64,000 bases of DNA from Sympetrum striolatum (Eukaryota; Arthropoda; Insecta; Odonata; Libellulidae). How positions within the stretch are numbered: the first letter of the stretch is position 1; every line of letters starts with the position of its first letter. The DNA lies in the NCBI GenBank assembly GCA_947579665.1, contig OX388350.1:36055393-36119392 (forward strand), given 5' to 3'. Both the position numbers and the translations under genes were made by a program. The notes beneath the pieces are model-generated. The model was not told the DNA's origin. It saw only the letters and a list, made by a program, of their open reading frames with translations, and did no database searches. Shown piece by piece: positions 1-12,140 of this stretch.

Positions 1-340
1 GGCGCCGAAAAGCGGAACTTAGATTAAATCCTTTTTCTCCCTTTAATTATTTTGTCACGAGGGCATTTTAATAAATATTTATGGCGTCGCGTAACGTGTG
101 TCAGGTAATCACGAAAAAATGTCCGAGTGTGTTTGCCCCCGTGCGTGTGGAGACGGTCTTAATTAGTTCCGCGGTGGCTCATTCCGTCCGGCTGGGTATT
201 AAAGGGGATGGACCGCGGATGGAATAAATAGGCTCGTTACGTGCGTGTTTGCGTAATTTATTTGCGAGCGAAATTAAAATGTCACCGGAGATTCGCAGAA
301 ACTTTAGCTGATGTTCCCCTTACTGGTTCTGAACCAGTGG
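1..340. other. GC/CpG-rich island, candidate regulatory DNA
   Basis: This stretch is clearly richer in CpG than the AT-rich DNA after it and shows no repeat or transposon signature. It contains homeodomain-like TAATTA cores and several CGCG/GCGG runs. No long open frame is present. The island may begin before the window. A conserved non-coding or promoter-proximal element is an inference from composition only; an unrecognised exon is possible. Confidence 0.35.
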
Positions 341-661
341 AGAGCTCCAAAGTAACTCTCCGTTTAGGAGTTATTTAGGAAGGAGTTGGGGATTGCTTTC
401 CTCGAATTCCGTTCTTTTTTGGTGCCTTTGTGAGAGCATAAACTTTGTTGATTTTCTTTATTAATCGTAATCGTAGTTATCAGTTTCATACACCTTTTAT
501 CGGAAGATATTTCGGAAGATAAAATAGAGATATTTGATCATTCATATATATATATATATATATATATTAAATACAAAAATTTATTTCAAGGGGTAATTTA
601 TTTAAATAATCACTTTACGTTGTACATATATTATGATGTATAGTTAAATTTTAATTTATAA
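341..661. repeat. AT-rich spacer with (AT)12 microsatellite
   Basis: AT-rich spacer with no coding signal. It contains an uninterrupted (AT)n microsatellite of 24 bp at 544-567. Confidence 0.8.
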
Positions 662-724
662 GCATCGGTGGTTCAGTGGTAGGATGCTCGCCTGGCGGCC
701 CGGGTTCGATTCCCGGCCGATGCA
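662..724 (+). pseudogene. tRNA-Gly(GCC)-like gene lacking the anticodon arm
   Basis: The 63-nt sequence matches eukaryotic tRNA-Gly-GCC almost perfectly at both ends. The acceptor arm is GCATCGG...CCGATGC followed by A, the A-box region is intact (GGTTCAGTGGTAGGATGC), and the T arm is perfect (CGGGTTCGATTCCCG). Against the usual 71-nt gene, about 8 nt are missing between GCTCGCCTG and GCGGCCCGGG. The loss removes the anticodon and half of its stem, so it cannot decode. One further change (AGAATG to AGGATG) lies in the D region. It is probably a recent tRNA pseudogene or a founder-like Pol III unit, since both internal promoter boxes survive. Confidence 0.85.
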
Positions 725-1189
725 ACATTTTCATATTATTTTTCTATTATTAAGAACAGTTCGAGAAGTAAAGATGAATACGAAAGCCAAGTGATTCCAG
801 TATGTATGTACTCATTTATGCGGGATTTTCCTCCCGACTAGGGCGAATACCGAACAGATTATTTAATTTTCCCTACTCCCACAGGAATCATAACCATCTG
901 TCCTGTTGCCTAATTTTAGTCCTTAAGAATAAATAAATATGAAGTACTGCAAAAATGTTTCGTCAAATATAAAGTACGTCATCCATATATGGCAATAAGC
1001 ATAACTATTACAACTAATTGTTGTTTTGTCTATGTTGGTTTAATGTTTTGTCTATGTACAGATTTGTCGTGTTCTGTCTTGCATTGTTCTGTTTTGCCAT
1101 AGAACATAAATATCCAATGAGTAAGCTTATATGTTCCATTACCTTTCTGTGTTAATGATATGGGTCCCCATAATTTAAGGTACATCTAC
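725..1189. other. AT-rich spacer, nothing recognised
   Basis: AT-rich sequence between two Pol III-like units. A short TTTTGTCTATGT word is repeated near 1025 and 1047. No coding, RNA or transposon signal is recognised. Confidence 0.6.
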
Positions 1190-1320
1190 AACTTATGTTC
1201 TTACATCTCGATGATGTAGTGGTTAGCTTCGCTAGCCTTGCCAAACCGAGGTGGCAGGTTCGAATTTTGGTTATGGCATGGTTGTTGGTGTTGTGAAAAA
1301 GTTTAATTGTAGGAGTTGTT
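1190..1320 (+). mobile_element. tRNA-derived SINE head, degenerate
   Basis: An A-box-like GTAGTGGTTAGC is followed about 40 nt later by a B-box-like GGTTCGAATTTTGG, the spacing of an internal RNA polymerase III promoter. The downstream GGTTATGGCATGGTTGTTGG matches the segment after the B box at 2326 (GGTTAGGGCATTGTTGTTTG). Both therefore belong to one SINE family. No cloverleaf is intact, and no tail or target duplication was identified. Confidence 0.6.
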
Positions 1321-1562
1321 TTTGTAGACTTAAATTCGCCTAAAGCCTTCGCCAAAGTTATTAATATCTAAGCCGGCAATCTTTTCGAGCGTTCATTGTT
1401 GGATTTTCGTATCTCTCTGAAACAAAGGTATGCATGTAAACAATTTTCTTTCACTACGTTGCTTATAATTCATGCGGAGACAAAATATGAAGTATTCAAC
1501 CTATGCTTACTATGCGAATACATCCATTTTCTCCGTTGATTCGAATAAGGTTAATAAAATAT
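1321..1562. other. AT-rich spacer, nothing recognised
   Basis: Sequence upstream of the LINE fragment. It could include a more decayed portion of that LINE (GATTCGAATAAGGTTAATAAAA), but nothing is certain. Confidence 0.5.
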
Positions 1563-2290
1563 TATACTAGCTAAAACTAAACAAGAACAATCTACCTCAA
1601 GCAACCCGTAAAATGCTAGTCTCCACTCTCGTTCTTCCGTCATTTGACTATTATTCCCTAGTGTACGATGATGTAACAGCCGAGCTAGACCTTAAATTAC
1701 TTCGTCTTCTTAATAACTGCGTCCGATTCATTTTTGACCTTCGGGAAGATGTTCATATCTCCAATTACCGCCGTCAGTTGAAGTGGTTAAGACCAGATAT
1801 CAGGAGAAAATACATGCTTGGTTCATTTTTGTTTAGAGTTTTTCATGATCTTCAACCGCAGTATATCTATGACATGTTTACTTACAAATATAGTTTCCTG
1901 TAAAATTACCTGCTCCGGCCATAACTATCTTCTATGCCCAATCCCTCGGACTAACACCTACCTAAAATCCTTTTTAATTTCGTCATCTAATTTCTGGAAC
2001 AACCTGCCTTTACACATTAAAAATTCCACCTCCGCACAATGATTTAAAGAAAACTGTTTGATTACCTTTTTTTTTCTACAGAATTACTCTTATTACCATA
2101 ATATTGGCATATTTTTTTCTCTTTATTCTTTTTTGTATTATTTTTTGTAAGCTTTCTATCTTGTGTATCCGACCTATTGTTTATAATTTGTATTATTTAT
2201 TTTTATGTGAGCAGATAGAATTTGTATATTTTTTCTGCTCTTATGGGACTCATAATCCCAGAGCAAAATAAATGTATTATTATTATTATT
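1563..2290 (+). mobile_element. 5'-truncated non-LTR retrotransposon (CR1/Jockey-like), 3' end
   Basis: The element holds the C-terminal end of a LINE polymerase and its 3' UTR. The open frame after the stop at 1568 reads LPQATRKMLVSTLVLPSFDY, then LLNNCVRFIFDL and LKWLRPDIRRKY, the pattern just downstream of the reverse-transcriptase fingers and palm in CR1/Jockey-type proteins. It stops at 1903. The next conserved block (TYLKSF, then SNFWNNLPLHI) lies in another frame at about 1905-2042, so there is one frameshift near 1890-1905. A 240-bp AT-rich 3' UTR follows, ending in an AATAAA-like signal and an (ATT)n tail at 2276-2290. Everything upstream of the polymerase C-terminus is missing, as expected from 5' truncation at insertion. 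The clade is an inference. Confidence 0.85.
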
Positions 2291-2390
2291 GATAATGGAC
2301 GGTTAGTCACCAATGTCGTGGTTCCAGGTTCGAATACTGGTTAGGGCATTGTTGTTTGTGATTCGATTTTCTTGGGGTAACATCTAATGT
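2291..2390 (+). mobile_element. tRNA-derived SINE fragment abutting the LINE tail
   Basis: A B-box-like GGTTCGAATACTGG at about 2326 is preceded by a degraded A-box region (GGACGGTTAGTCACC). The downstream GGTTAGGGCATTGTTG matches the SINE at 1190-1320. It starts directly at the end of the LINE ATT tail, so it may have inserted into that tail or been co-mobilised with it. Confidence 0.5.
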
Positions 2391-3720
2391 AATAATTTCT
2401 AAAAATATTGCCCTGAAATAATCGAGAGTATGCAACACTTCAAGCAAGCGCTGTCTGAAGAATTACGACGCGCGTCAATAGTTTCTTACGCAGTCGGATG
2501 GTCTACACCAGTATTTCCTGACCTTTATGCTCTTAAGTCACTCTTTCCATATCCTCGAAACAGCCAAGTCCCACCAAAGGGCGAATAATTTGTTTTTATA
2601 ATTGTCGTAAGGTAATATTTACAAATATCCCGTTTGCTGATGAATAGCAGCGGAACTCTCGGAGGATTTGTTCGCAAGGAACCGATGTATTTGAAAATAA
2701 ATTGGTGAAACGAATAAAATGAAACGGGACCAATCTTCTCGAATTCCTCCTAATAGGCTTGAAGGTCCCACCGGGTTGGAAGCGTCCCTTTGGTTGAGTA
2801 GCACTGGTCTTTCGATGGAGCGTGATTCCCCGGCCGCGATCAGGACAAATTCATAATATACGGCTGTATGGGATTTTCAATCAAAAATTAAGCTTGCCAT
2901 GAAATGGAAAATTTTGCACAAATATAATTTATTTGGTTTCAGAAAGTTCATTTTCATTTCTTCATCAGAGTTTGTTGTCCTATTCTGACAGTTACCGTTT
3001 TGCTAAAGATTTTTAAAATGAATGAAATAGCAACCACGGAATAAATGTAAAATATTTAAATTTTATGAAGTTCGAGTTCGAAAACAGGAAAAAAACGTTA
3101 TGTATTATAATACTCAAGAAACAGTTTCAAATATACTACTGGGGGACCATGAGCATTTGACTTGATATGAGGTCACTTTGAGTTTCAAGCAACAATCGCT
3201 TTAATAAATATATTAAGGACTACCATTCAGCGAAACGCTATTCATGCAAAATGGTCCTATTTCAAAATTGCTTGGTGTCCTTACCGCTGTAACACTGCGG
3301 TGTTAAAGCATAATTTATTAGGAATCCATTAATTCATTTAAACAAAGAAGGGAACACAGATTCATTCATGTATTCATTTAGTAATTAATCCCAGTATGCC
3401 GTTGAGGACTGCCTATGAAGAAAATGACTTCGCAATGACAAAATAATATTTGAATAACAATACACGAGTATAATGTAATTTTTAGAGTATAGGTTTTAGT
3501 AGAACTCGATTTTGGAAGCTATTTCGTTGTGAAAAAATAAGAATTATTTAATGAATTTATTCATAGTAATGGTTTTTATATTGAAATAAACTATAAAGTA
3601 GTGATTAATTTCTGCGCTGTCGTTTATCATACATTCCCTGCAGTAGATATTTTTGTTCTAAGATTATCTTAGGTTTTTTACATCCACAATTCTTCATTTT
3701 TTTCCTTTATACTCTTCTTT
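2391..3720. other. AT-rich DNA, no feature recognised
   Basis: No coding frame, repeat or structured element is recognised. A small perfect inverted repeat (TAACAC/GTGTTA) lies near 3289-3305. Confidence 0.5.
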
Positions 3721-3812
3721 TTTATTTTATTGTCCTACAATTAATGACGATGGGTTAGATAGAAGGTAAGACTCTCAATCTCGCCCTAAGAAAGATTATT
3801 TATTATTAGTAT
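3721..3812 (+). mobile_element. LINE 3' tail fragment (ATT-tailed)
   Basis: The segment TTAGATAGAAGGTAAGACTC, then CAATCTCGCCCTAAG and a TTATTTATTATTAG tail, resembles the 3' terminus at 36,930-37,050, which has TCTCAATCTCGGCCTTAG and an ATT tail. Both look like heavily 5'-truncated copies of one ATT-tailed LINE family. No coding sequence remains. Confidence 0.5.
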
Positions 3813-6800
3813 CTTTTTAAGATGCCATCTTCTAAAAATGAAATTATTCTAAAAATTAGCCGCATTTTGCTATTTAGTTGAAGAGACAATCAACAATTGT
3901 ATCCTTTCAAAAAAATGATTCCAAATCTTTGGAAATCACATTTCTCATTATTCTTACTTAATATCAAAATAATTTCACATTCGATTACACCGGAAATCGA
4001 AAAGATTTTGCGAAACCAGAGATAAAAATATTGATTCCGCGGGACATAGTTCTTTGGATCGAAGATATAGGAGAAGGCACTTTAAAAGGAACTCGAAAAC
4101 ATCAAGTTCATTCAGTCAGCTCTCAGCCGAGTTTTTTTGCAATTGAAAAAGTTCAGTGACAGATTGCCAAGAGAGTTAAAAACGCTGCACTCTCATCTCG
4201 AAAGTAAAATCATTTTCTAAATCTCCGAAACTTTCTTGCGAATTTTGGAATAAACTCTCCCTTATGTTTGTGTTACAGAAACCGATTAATTTAAACGATT
4301 GTACTATTACGTAGGTGGAATTGATATTTAGAATTGAACACTATTGGAATCCTATCCCTGGTTCAATGCTGGACGAATCAGCTCCAGACTTAACTCGATG
4401 AATACAGTAAATATGGCAGATTTCAAATAGCATAGGTACGTATAAACTATTCAAACTGTTGATTTGCAATAATTAAGTAAGTGAACTCTGTCATATTTAT
4501 TTATTTTTATTTTATTTTCAATATCTATTATCTCTCTATGAGACATTTAAGCAAATTTTCACGCTCAAATATGCCTCATTCTTTTTCGTTAAAATTTGAG
4601 CTTGTTATGATATAATTTTATTTATTTATGGAATGTTTAAGAAGTGTTTGATATTGAATTATACATAACATTGGAATTCGAGCTGTATCTTAATTTTTAG
4701 TTTTAACAGAAAATATATCTTAACACGATTTGATTGAATAATAGTTTTCGAAATACTCATATTGAGATCCTAAATTTTCATTGTTTCACCTCGTTCCACG
4801 ATATTTATAATTTGACCACAAAGAAATTATTTTTTCATTCTATTTTTTCTCAGATCTAAGATTTCTAAGATAGCTCAGAAGTTCCATTTGACTATCTCAG
4901 TGACAACAACTACGGCATGGGTCAGCATCATGTATGTTTCGTTTAATTGGGTTGTTAACTCGTTTATGGGATGAATCATAGCGGTATTTTCGTCAAGTTT
5001 ACTTGCGAGTCGCATTTAGCTACACTCCATCAGTAAGAACTTGTTAGTTATCGGGGACGGAGTAAACTCATTTCGCAGAGACTTCTACAGCTGTAGAGAG
5101 AGGTAAGCTTGAAGGTTTTAGATTTCTGGTTATTTAGTAAAGAAAGTGATCAATTGGTGTAATAAAGGATTTAATTTTACAGTAAAAGAAATCGGTATCT
5201 GAGAGTGGCAGGCCATAGTATATGCATAGTTCATTGCTAAGGAATTTCATACGAAAGTTGATAGGTCATTGTTATAGAAGATTTATAGAAATAAATTACC
5301 TAAAATGCAGTCAGTACTGAGGGGAAAATGTTGGATTGTCGGCTTTCCTCTCGTATATTTACGTTTCCGAGGAAATTCTGAGTGGTAAATGTTGGCTTAA
5401 TTTAAATGCGGTATCCTCATTTAATAGGATAAGCATTTCTAATTTCGCCTCATGTTTACTTCTCGTAAATTTTACATCAGAGATTAAAACGAACTGATGA
5501 TAGAGATAAGGTTTCTTAAGGTCGCGCTAAGGTTTATTTTCCCGGCATTGGTCGCATAACGCTATCCGAAGGCTATCTCCGACTATTGTTCGGAAAGGGT
5601 GAAGACATTTTTTGTTCTTTGTTTCTGTTCTTCATTTCCCTTCTTCGTTGGTATACTGTGTAGGTTATTCATTCCTACATTTCACTTACGTTCAATTATA
5701 AATGACCAACTTTGAAAATACATTTGTATTAGTTGAGATTAGCAAATCAATTGATTCCTTAAGTAAATTAGTGCTTGAAATGGCTAACGTATCGGGTAAA
5801 TACAAAGGAGAGGGAATGATTTCTTATGGGGAAAAATAGGAGATATACTGTATGATCATATAAAACATATTTCCTCTGTAGGAAGACATCCATAAAGATA
5901 ATGGGATTTAAAATGTATCAGAAAGAGAAATAGAGAAACATGGAACGCAAAGGATTATCAAATATAAAAAATGTATCATCATAAGTAATGTGTGCATTAG
6001 TAATGCAAAATGTGAAAATTTGTATCTAGAAAAGTGCTTTCCAAAACAACATGCATTTATAAGAAGTATTTCCTGTAGAAATAAATCCAGATAATGAATA
6101 AAATATAAAACAATCATCCTCCAAATCATTAACTGGTAGATATCTGATGTTTAATAGCTGGCTAGAGCCCAGTAAAATTGAGTAGAAATGGAAATATGTT
6201 AAAATGGGAATAAAATAACCTAGCATATACGCGCCCTTACGTTAGTACAGCGCACCTATTGCTCACTTTGGGAATCACTGATATAGAGAGTAGAAAACGT
6301 TAATTAGTAAGTCGTAACACGAATAAAACTCGGAGAAATTCATATAAAAGACAAAACAAATAAAAACTCAGCCGCAAGTCATGCGATTGAAGATTGAAAG
6401 TAATATAATGTTCTTAATTTTGCTCATACATAATATTAGAGTTAAATTTAATGTAAAATAAATACTTGATAATAGCTTAACAGATTTACTCCGCCGGAGA
6501 GCTGAACAATGTGAACAAATCCTCAGATTAAAGAGGTGAATGACGGCTGAAACGTCATACCGTCTCTTGCCTTACATGATGTTTCCGAAAGGAGCGGAAT
6601 GATTGCTGGCAGCGGTGGAATTCACCGATTGGCCAGCAGGGATGGTTTAGCTCGCATACAAATGAAGCTGAGCTATTGAACGAATTGAGTGGCCGAAATG
6701 GAGTCCCTGGTTGGGAGAGCCTAAGTCGGTCGGCATGCTCTTGTTTCAATCAATACGTAAAACGATGAGGAAACACGCGGGGACAGGTCATTCAGAGGAG

Positions 6801-7067
6801 CCGATTCAACCTCTAATCATGCCAAGGATCTTGTTGCAATATCTTAAGTAACAGTAGGCTATTTTATAATCGGTGCCGATGACAATATTTTTAAGAGGTG
6901 TTGTTACGTTATTTTTCCTTACGATCAAGACATGTATTTAAGTTGTTTCTTAGGGCTTGGGCCTCGTCTTTTGGGATTCGATTTAAGAAATAATCAGACT
7001 TGAATTCATCAAGAATTTTTATAGAGGTAATTCGTGCTTGGACGAGTTAATATGCTATAAAATCAAT
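3813..7067. other. AT-rich DNA, no feature recognised
   Basis: More than 3 kb with no convincing gene, RNA or transposon. Open frames on the minus strand between 5,908 and 6,749 are short and have no recognisable motif. The stretch 6,480-6,830 is somewhat GC-richer but still unidentified. Confidence 0.5.
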
Positions 7068-7116
7068 GCTGGAAATACGTTTTATGTTCTAACGCCAGTT
7101 AAAACGTATTTCCAGC
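7068..7116. other. Perfect 17-bp hairpin (candidate structured RNA)
   Basis: The left arm GCTGGAAATACGTTTTA (7068-7084) and the right arm TAAAACGTATTTCCAGC (7100-7116) are exact reverse complements around a 15-nt loop. Pairing outside the arms is poor. The stem is shorter than a usual pre-miRNA, so a palindromic mobile-element remnant or a recent hairpin insertion is as likely. Confidence 0.6.
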
Positions 7117-7731
7117 TTCCAATTTGGTTGAACGTTATGCATGTAAATTAAGTGCAAATTATGAGGTTTCTTGTGTTACCTTTCTATGCAATTGAATTGT
7201 CTTTATTAAAGTTCTTTATCTTTGGTAATTGCTACACCGAATATCGGTCAATTCCGAAATCAGTTGATTTCCAACCGATTTGCTCAAGGAAGATCTCATC
7301 GTGTGATTGAATTTTCGAGATATTAACTTGTATTTATTTTTCTGCAACGAATAAGCTTGGTATTACGAGTTATTCAATTGATTGATTTTCAATTTGGCTG
7401 AGTTTAATGTTGTATGATAATTTTTCTTTCTTTTACGGATAGCGATTTTTCATTAATTCGAAGTCGGACTTGACCTGCTGACAAGAGTCAGTCAGTAAGA
7501 CAAGAGTCAGTTTACCAAGTCATTACTCATACTTGCATCGTGGAGAAAAATGTTGGAAAGCTCTACTCTTAAAGATACTTCAAGATTGGTAGATAACATA
7601 TACATGCGGGTAATTTAAGTTTTAATGATCCAAGCATAGGTGTCTTGATGAAAGAAAATTTCGAATGACAGAAAGTGCACTTGAGCCTTGAGCAGAATGG
7701 TACTGACAAATATAAAGTATTGCACGTTCTA
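7117..7731. other. AT-rich spacer, nothing recognised
   Basis: No feature is recognised apart from a short direct repeat, ACAAGAGTCAGT, near 7480-7512. Confidence 0.5.
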
Positions 7732-8460
7732 TCATAACTTAAAAAGATGTTTATTTAAAAAAATCTGATGTGGCCAACACATGACTCTCTCCATATTTAT
7801 TGAAAACAGAAGCCTATGCCGGTAATATATAAATAACTCCAAAACAATAAGTGTTACAGGAAAATTTTTCATACAAAAGTTGTAGTAAAATACATTATCT
7901 AAAACTTTTGTATGTAAGTGTATATATCTAAATTGCATTTTCACAGAAATATGTATGAAAAATTCCATTTCTGGATAAACAACAACTTCCGGTTAACAAT
8001 TATTCAAGAATAACTCCTAAACAATCAGTGCTACGAAAAAATGTTTCATAAAAAAGTTGTATTAATGTACATTATCTATAACTTTTGTACACAATTGCAT
8101 ATACCTAAATTGCATTCTGACAGAGATATTTAAGAAACAAAACTTTGTTCCGGATAAACCGTAACTTTCGTTTAAGCGATATTCATCAAAAACTAATAAA
8201 CTCTAGGCATTGTTAGGAGAATAATAAATATGAATTTTGGAAATGATCGGATAATTACTTTTTAAGATAGAGCGCCCTCAAACTTTATTACCACAGACAG
8301 ACACACACACAGACACACAGACAGACATGTTCGGGAAAAATAGCGAAAACGAACTCTATGGGCCCCAAAACATCTATTTCCATTGAAATCTGGAGGTCGA
8401 TTTTTTTGAGAGTAAAATACTTTCTCTATACTACGTATAGGGAGAAATTAAAAAAAGAAT
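7732..8460. repeat. 177-bp tandem repeat block with (CA/GA) tract and terminal hairpin
   Basis: Two diverged units start at about 7832 (AATAACTCCAAAACAATAAG) and 8009 (AATAACTCCTAAACAATCAG), 177 bp apart. A partial third starts near 8187. Shared landmarks are CATACAAAAGTTGTA/CATAAAAAAGTTGTA and ATACATTATCTA/GTACATTATCTA. The block is followed by a CAGACACACA-type microsatellite (8290-8326), then a GC-containing tail and an imperfect hairpin (TTTCTCTATAC...GTATAGGGAGAAA, 8421-8447). The arrangement suggests the non-coding 3' part of a transposable element, but I cannot name the family. The 78-codon minus-strand frame here lies within the repeat and is not a gene. Confidence 0.65.
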
Positions 8461-11030
8461 ATGATAAAACGCTGGAGAAAATTCTAATTTAAATTCGTCC
8501 TTTAATTCACGTGTATCTGAATTACAGGTCCGAGCATGCTGCCGATCGAATCTTCTGATTGATGTCCGACCAAATGCTGTATGGTTATAACTAGACCCGA
8601 AATTAGGGAGATCTACGATAGGATGGTCTCAGCAGCTTCCTCAAGGTGAGTGTTTAATCCTCCGAAAACGTTAACATCCTAGGCTATAGCTTCGGAGATG
8701 AAAAAAGTAGAAGAGGAAAATAAACAGTCGGTCCGTATCAAATCCGGCAATCTACACAACGATTACAGAGGGAGATTTATAGGCGCGAAACGTTTTCGCT
8801 GACCTTTCCCTTTTCGGCACGAGAAATGTATTGAGGCGTTCCTCCACTAAGCATCGGGAATGAAAGTCAAACGTAAGGTTTCGGAGTGCGCGAAAGTTCT
8901 ATCGCTAGACGTCACTTTCTGGTGAAAGATATTGGAACAAAATACATTTTTATAATATTGATAATCCTTCTCCATGAGATTTTACCTTTATACGCTATCG
9001 TTAAGATTCAATTCCACTGGGTGATCCGTCCATTTTTTCTCAACGCTTCCTTGCGATCAGTTTAAAAGCGCGGTTTGAAAATTCGAATGCAAAAATGTTG
9101 TGACGAATTAATCTGGATAAAGTTGGATTCGAGTGAGCAATATTCTGTAAGGTGCATGCCTAGGTGATAAATGTTTAGAATATTGCGATATCTCACTCTA
9201 TCTCAAAAGGACTGTAAATTTGGTTGTAAACAACATTCATTTCGATAACGCCGGCCTTCACTTGGCGGCGTGCCATAAGGAATAAAGGAAAGTAGCGGAG
9301 ACTAACAAACTTAAATATGCAAAATACCACAAACAAAATGATGATGTTTGGAAAACGAAACCCGAATCGTATCTATTACGTTTGTTGTGTTGTATAAATA
9401 ATTTCTTTTAGCCTTCCTTTCAACATTCGTCTTGATAATGCTTTGGCGATAAAAATTTGGATATAATCATGTTATATCTCACTCTTTATCGAAATGTCTG
9501 TAATAATCAATGGCGTCCCATATTGTGTGTAATTATTCGAATAATATACAAAGAGAGTAAATATCGAATATAAATATTAACTTGACCGAAGATTTTTCAT
9601 TTTTCATGCTTCTCACCACCAAGGTCATCGACTTTATTAAGACAGAAATCAATTATCAAAAACCTTTGAGCTACGGCGCACGAATGTCTCTCATATTTCT
9701 TTGAGATAGACATAATTCTTACTCTGTGGCTAATACAAATACGTGCATTTTTCAATTTCACTTCTGCTCCTCTTGTGCAGCTAGGAAAATACGCATTACT
9801 CGTTCTTAAATCCGCTATTCCTAGCTTAAATACGTGTTAATACAGTCAATTTTCGCCATAATTGCTATAATTTTTTTCCTCAAATGGGACGGTTTAATTT
9901 CGCGATTTAGAGTATCCTTAAGTTTAACGATAGTAACACGAAATCGAGTTAATGATAAAATCGCGTGATGATGAACTGTTTTTTAATACAACGTTGTTTT
10001 TTATTTTTATTCGTTAATATCGATGCAAATGTACGAGTATCGACTTCGAATTCGTAATACATTGATTTTTCACATGTCGATTCATAACATTTGCCAATCA
10101 AGGAGCCACACAAGAGTTGTTTTTCAAACTTGGGGACTCCACTTAGATTTCAAGTGGTAAATAAATGAATTACTTCGTGAATATATATTATTAATTAAAT
10201 TGACGGAAAACGTAATGTAAATAAAAAGCAGAAATCAAATATTCATTACATTTAAAGTTTTCATCACTTAATTCCCAAAAATTTGAAAAATTGTTGGAAA
10301 ACTTATCTTCGTATATTGTAATTCCCCTTCTCTGCTAATGTAATACTTAGGGCCTTAATTGCCTAGAATGCTTACGCAATGCAACTGCAAGACTACTGGT
10401 TGCATAAGTATGATTCCACTGTGATAAATTTGAATTTTATTGATTGATCGCTAAATTTTATACCCCATGACCTTTCAATGTTAGTCGGTATGGACGGCTT
10501 GATGTATACACATCATATTTTCATTTATAAATCCATTTGTCTTTTTTAATTCATTTCACAATTACCAATTAATAGCCATTTTAAGAGGTTTGGATACATT
10601 TCATTCATCAAATAGGATTTAATTTATCAGTATTCAATTTTCATTTAGGCGACCCCTCTTTCTCAAGTACTGGTTTCAATGCAGGTGCAGGAAGTCATTC
10701 TTCTGATTTAGGCGTTCGGATTTGCAAATGAAAAAGTAATGGCAGCAATTGATATCTTAGACTTTTAAATTTCCTTTTATTGCTGCGAAACCTGTCTTCA
10801 GTATACGCGAAAAGTCTTTTAGGTTACAAGGCTCGGCCACGTTTTCACAATTCCCAGCATCTCATTAACTCTTATTTCCTTTCCGATCAACGGTAATGAT
10901 ACGGTGTTGGAGATGACTTTAAGGAAATATTATGAGCTTCATCCAGATTAATTAATGTAATGGTATTTTTGTTCGAGAAGATTCATTGTATTCCCCTCAT
11001 TGAATAAAATCCGTCATATTTGAGTAATTT
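8461..11030. other. AT-rich DNA, no feature recognised
   Basis: No supported gene or repeat in 2.5 kb. Slightly GC-richer sequence occurs at 8,520-8,930 without a recognisable frame. Confidence 0.5.
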
Positions 11031-11340
11031 ATTACTCGCGGTGGAATTCAGCCAAGGATTCGAAAGAGGATGTATTTTTTCTAACGAATTTTATTTCGCT
11101 CTCCGGAATGCGATGCTTTCGTGGCTTCCAAAGATTAATATATAGTTTGATAGCTGTTGGCAGCTACATTTTCGTGATCTCCGACGAAAGTGTTGTGAGG
11201 CCGGCCGAGATGCTTTGGTGTCGGACACGCCTTATTTAAAATCTGACGTTATCGCGAGCTTATTTAAATCATGCCTCGGGGCCAAAGCCCGCGCGTTTTA
11301 GGACCGACAAAAATAATAGCCTCCATCTTGCTAGCATCAT
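11031..11340. other. GC-richer island, candidate regulatory DNA
   Basis: A locally CpG-rich stretch (GCGGTGGAATTC, GGCCGGCCGAGATG, CCCGCGCGTTTTAGG) flanked by AT-rich sequence, with no repeat signature. TTATTTAAA/TTTAAATC words may be TATA-like or homeodomain-type sites. Regulatory function is inferred only from composition and absence of repeats. Confidence 0.3.
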
Positions 11341-12000
11341 TTCGCTAACATCAGTTGTAATTCCACTTAAGTATTAGCGATAGTTGGGGGTCTCGTCCTA
11401 TGGCAGTCTCCATGAGGAGTACAGAGGCACTCTCACCATTTTACCTTTTGTATTTGAGGTTTAGTTCGTGCGACCATATCACGATGAATGAAATATATTT
11501 CTTCTGTTATTTGATACCAGATATAAAAAATGTATGATTATATAATTTTTATATACAATCACTTACTTTGCCAGGTTGTATTTACCGCTAAGAGCAAGCA
11601 AGTGTTTATTTTTATATTTGCAGAATTAGTGTATAAAACTAAGTTAAATTTATCCTGTGACGTTTGGAGGAAAACTTGGTCAGCTAGTTTCAAGGGCATA
11701 TCATTACACGAGTATATAATGATATTAGATTAATCTAGATGCGTTGTTCCCTGACATTTTTTTGATATCCTTAATTTAATGTACACAAAGAAAACAAATC
11801 CTGTCTTTCGCATTTACTTATTGTAATAGAAAGAATTACGAGTTATTGTCGTTACATCACTATCATTGAAAATATATAAAATATCATGTGTCTGAGGAGA
11901 TACATTATAGACATTCCTATATAGTCAAACAAATAGTCATTTTAATATATAATTTCTTATGATTATAAAAGTTAACGATATTAACATTTTCGGAATTACA
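11341..12000. other. AT-rich spacer, nothing recognised
   Basis: No supported feature. A 67-codon plus-strand frame (11,530-11,733) has no recognisable motif. Confidence 0.5.
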
Positions 12001-12024
12001 TTACTCGGAAAACCTATTCTGACA

Positions 12025-12140
12025 GAATACAACATAATTGTATATACAATACATAACTCGTATATTGTAGATACAATATTGTATGTACTACATGCAATAT
12101 CATTGTACATACAATACATAACTCGTATATACAAAATTCA
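12025..12140. repeat. Palindrome-rich direct repeat
   Basis: An exact 21-bp word beginning TACAATACATAACTCG occurs at 12,045-12,065 and 12,110-12,130, 65 bp apart. The interval between them is made of self-complementary ATTGTATATACAAT-type sequence. This is probably a local duplication of low-complexity DNA. Confidence 0.7.

Noticed and set aside
544..567. (AT)12 tract as a promoter or origin element
   Set aside because: Simple microsatellite; similar TA tracts flank other AT-rich spacers with no associated signal.
7732..7968. 78-codon minus-strand frame
   Set aside because: Lies inside the 177-bp tandem repeat; the second unit does not preserve it.
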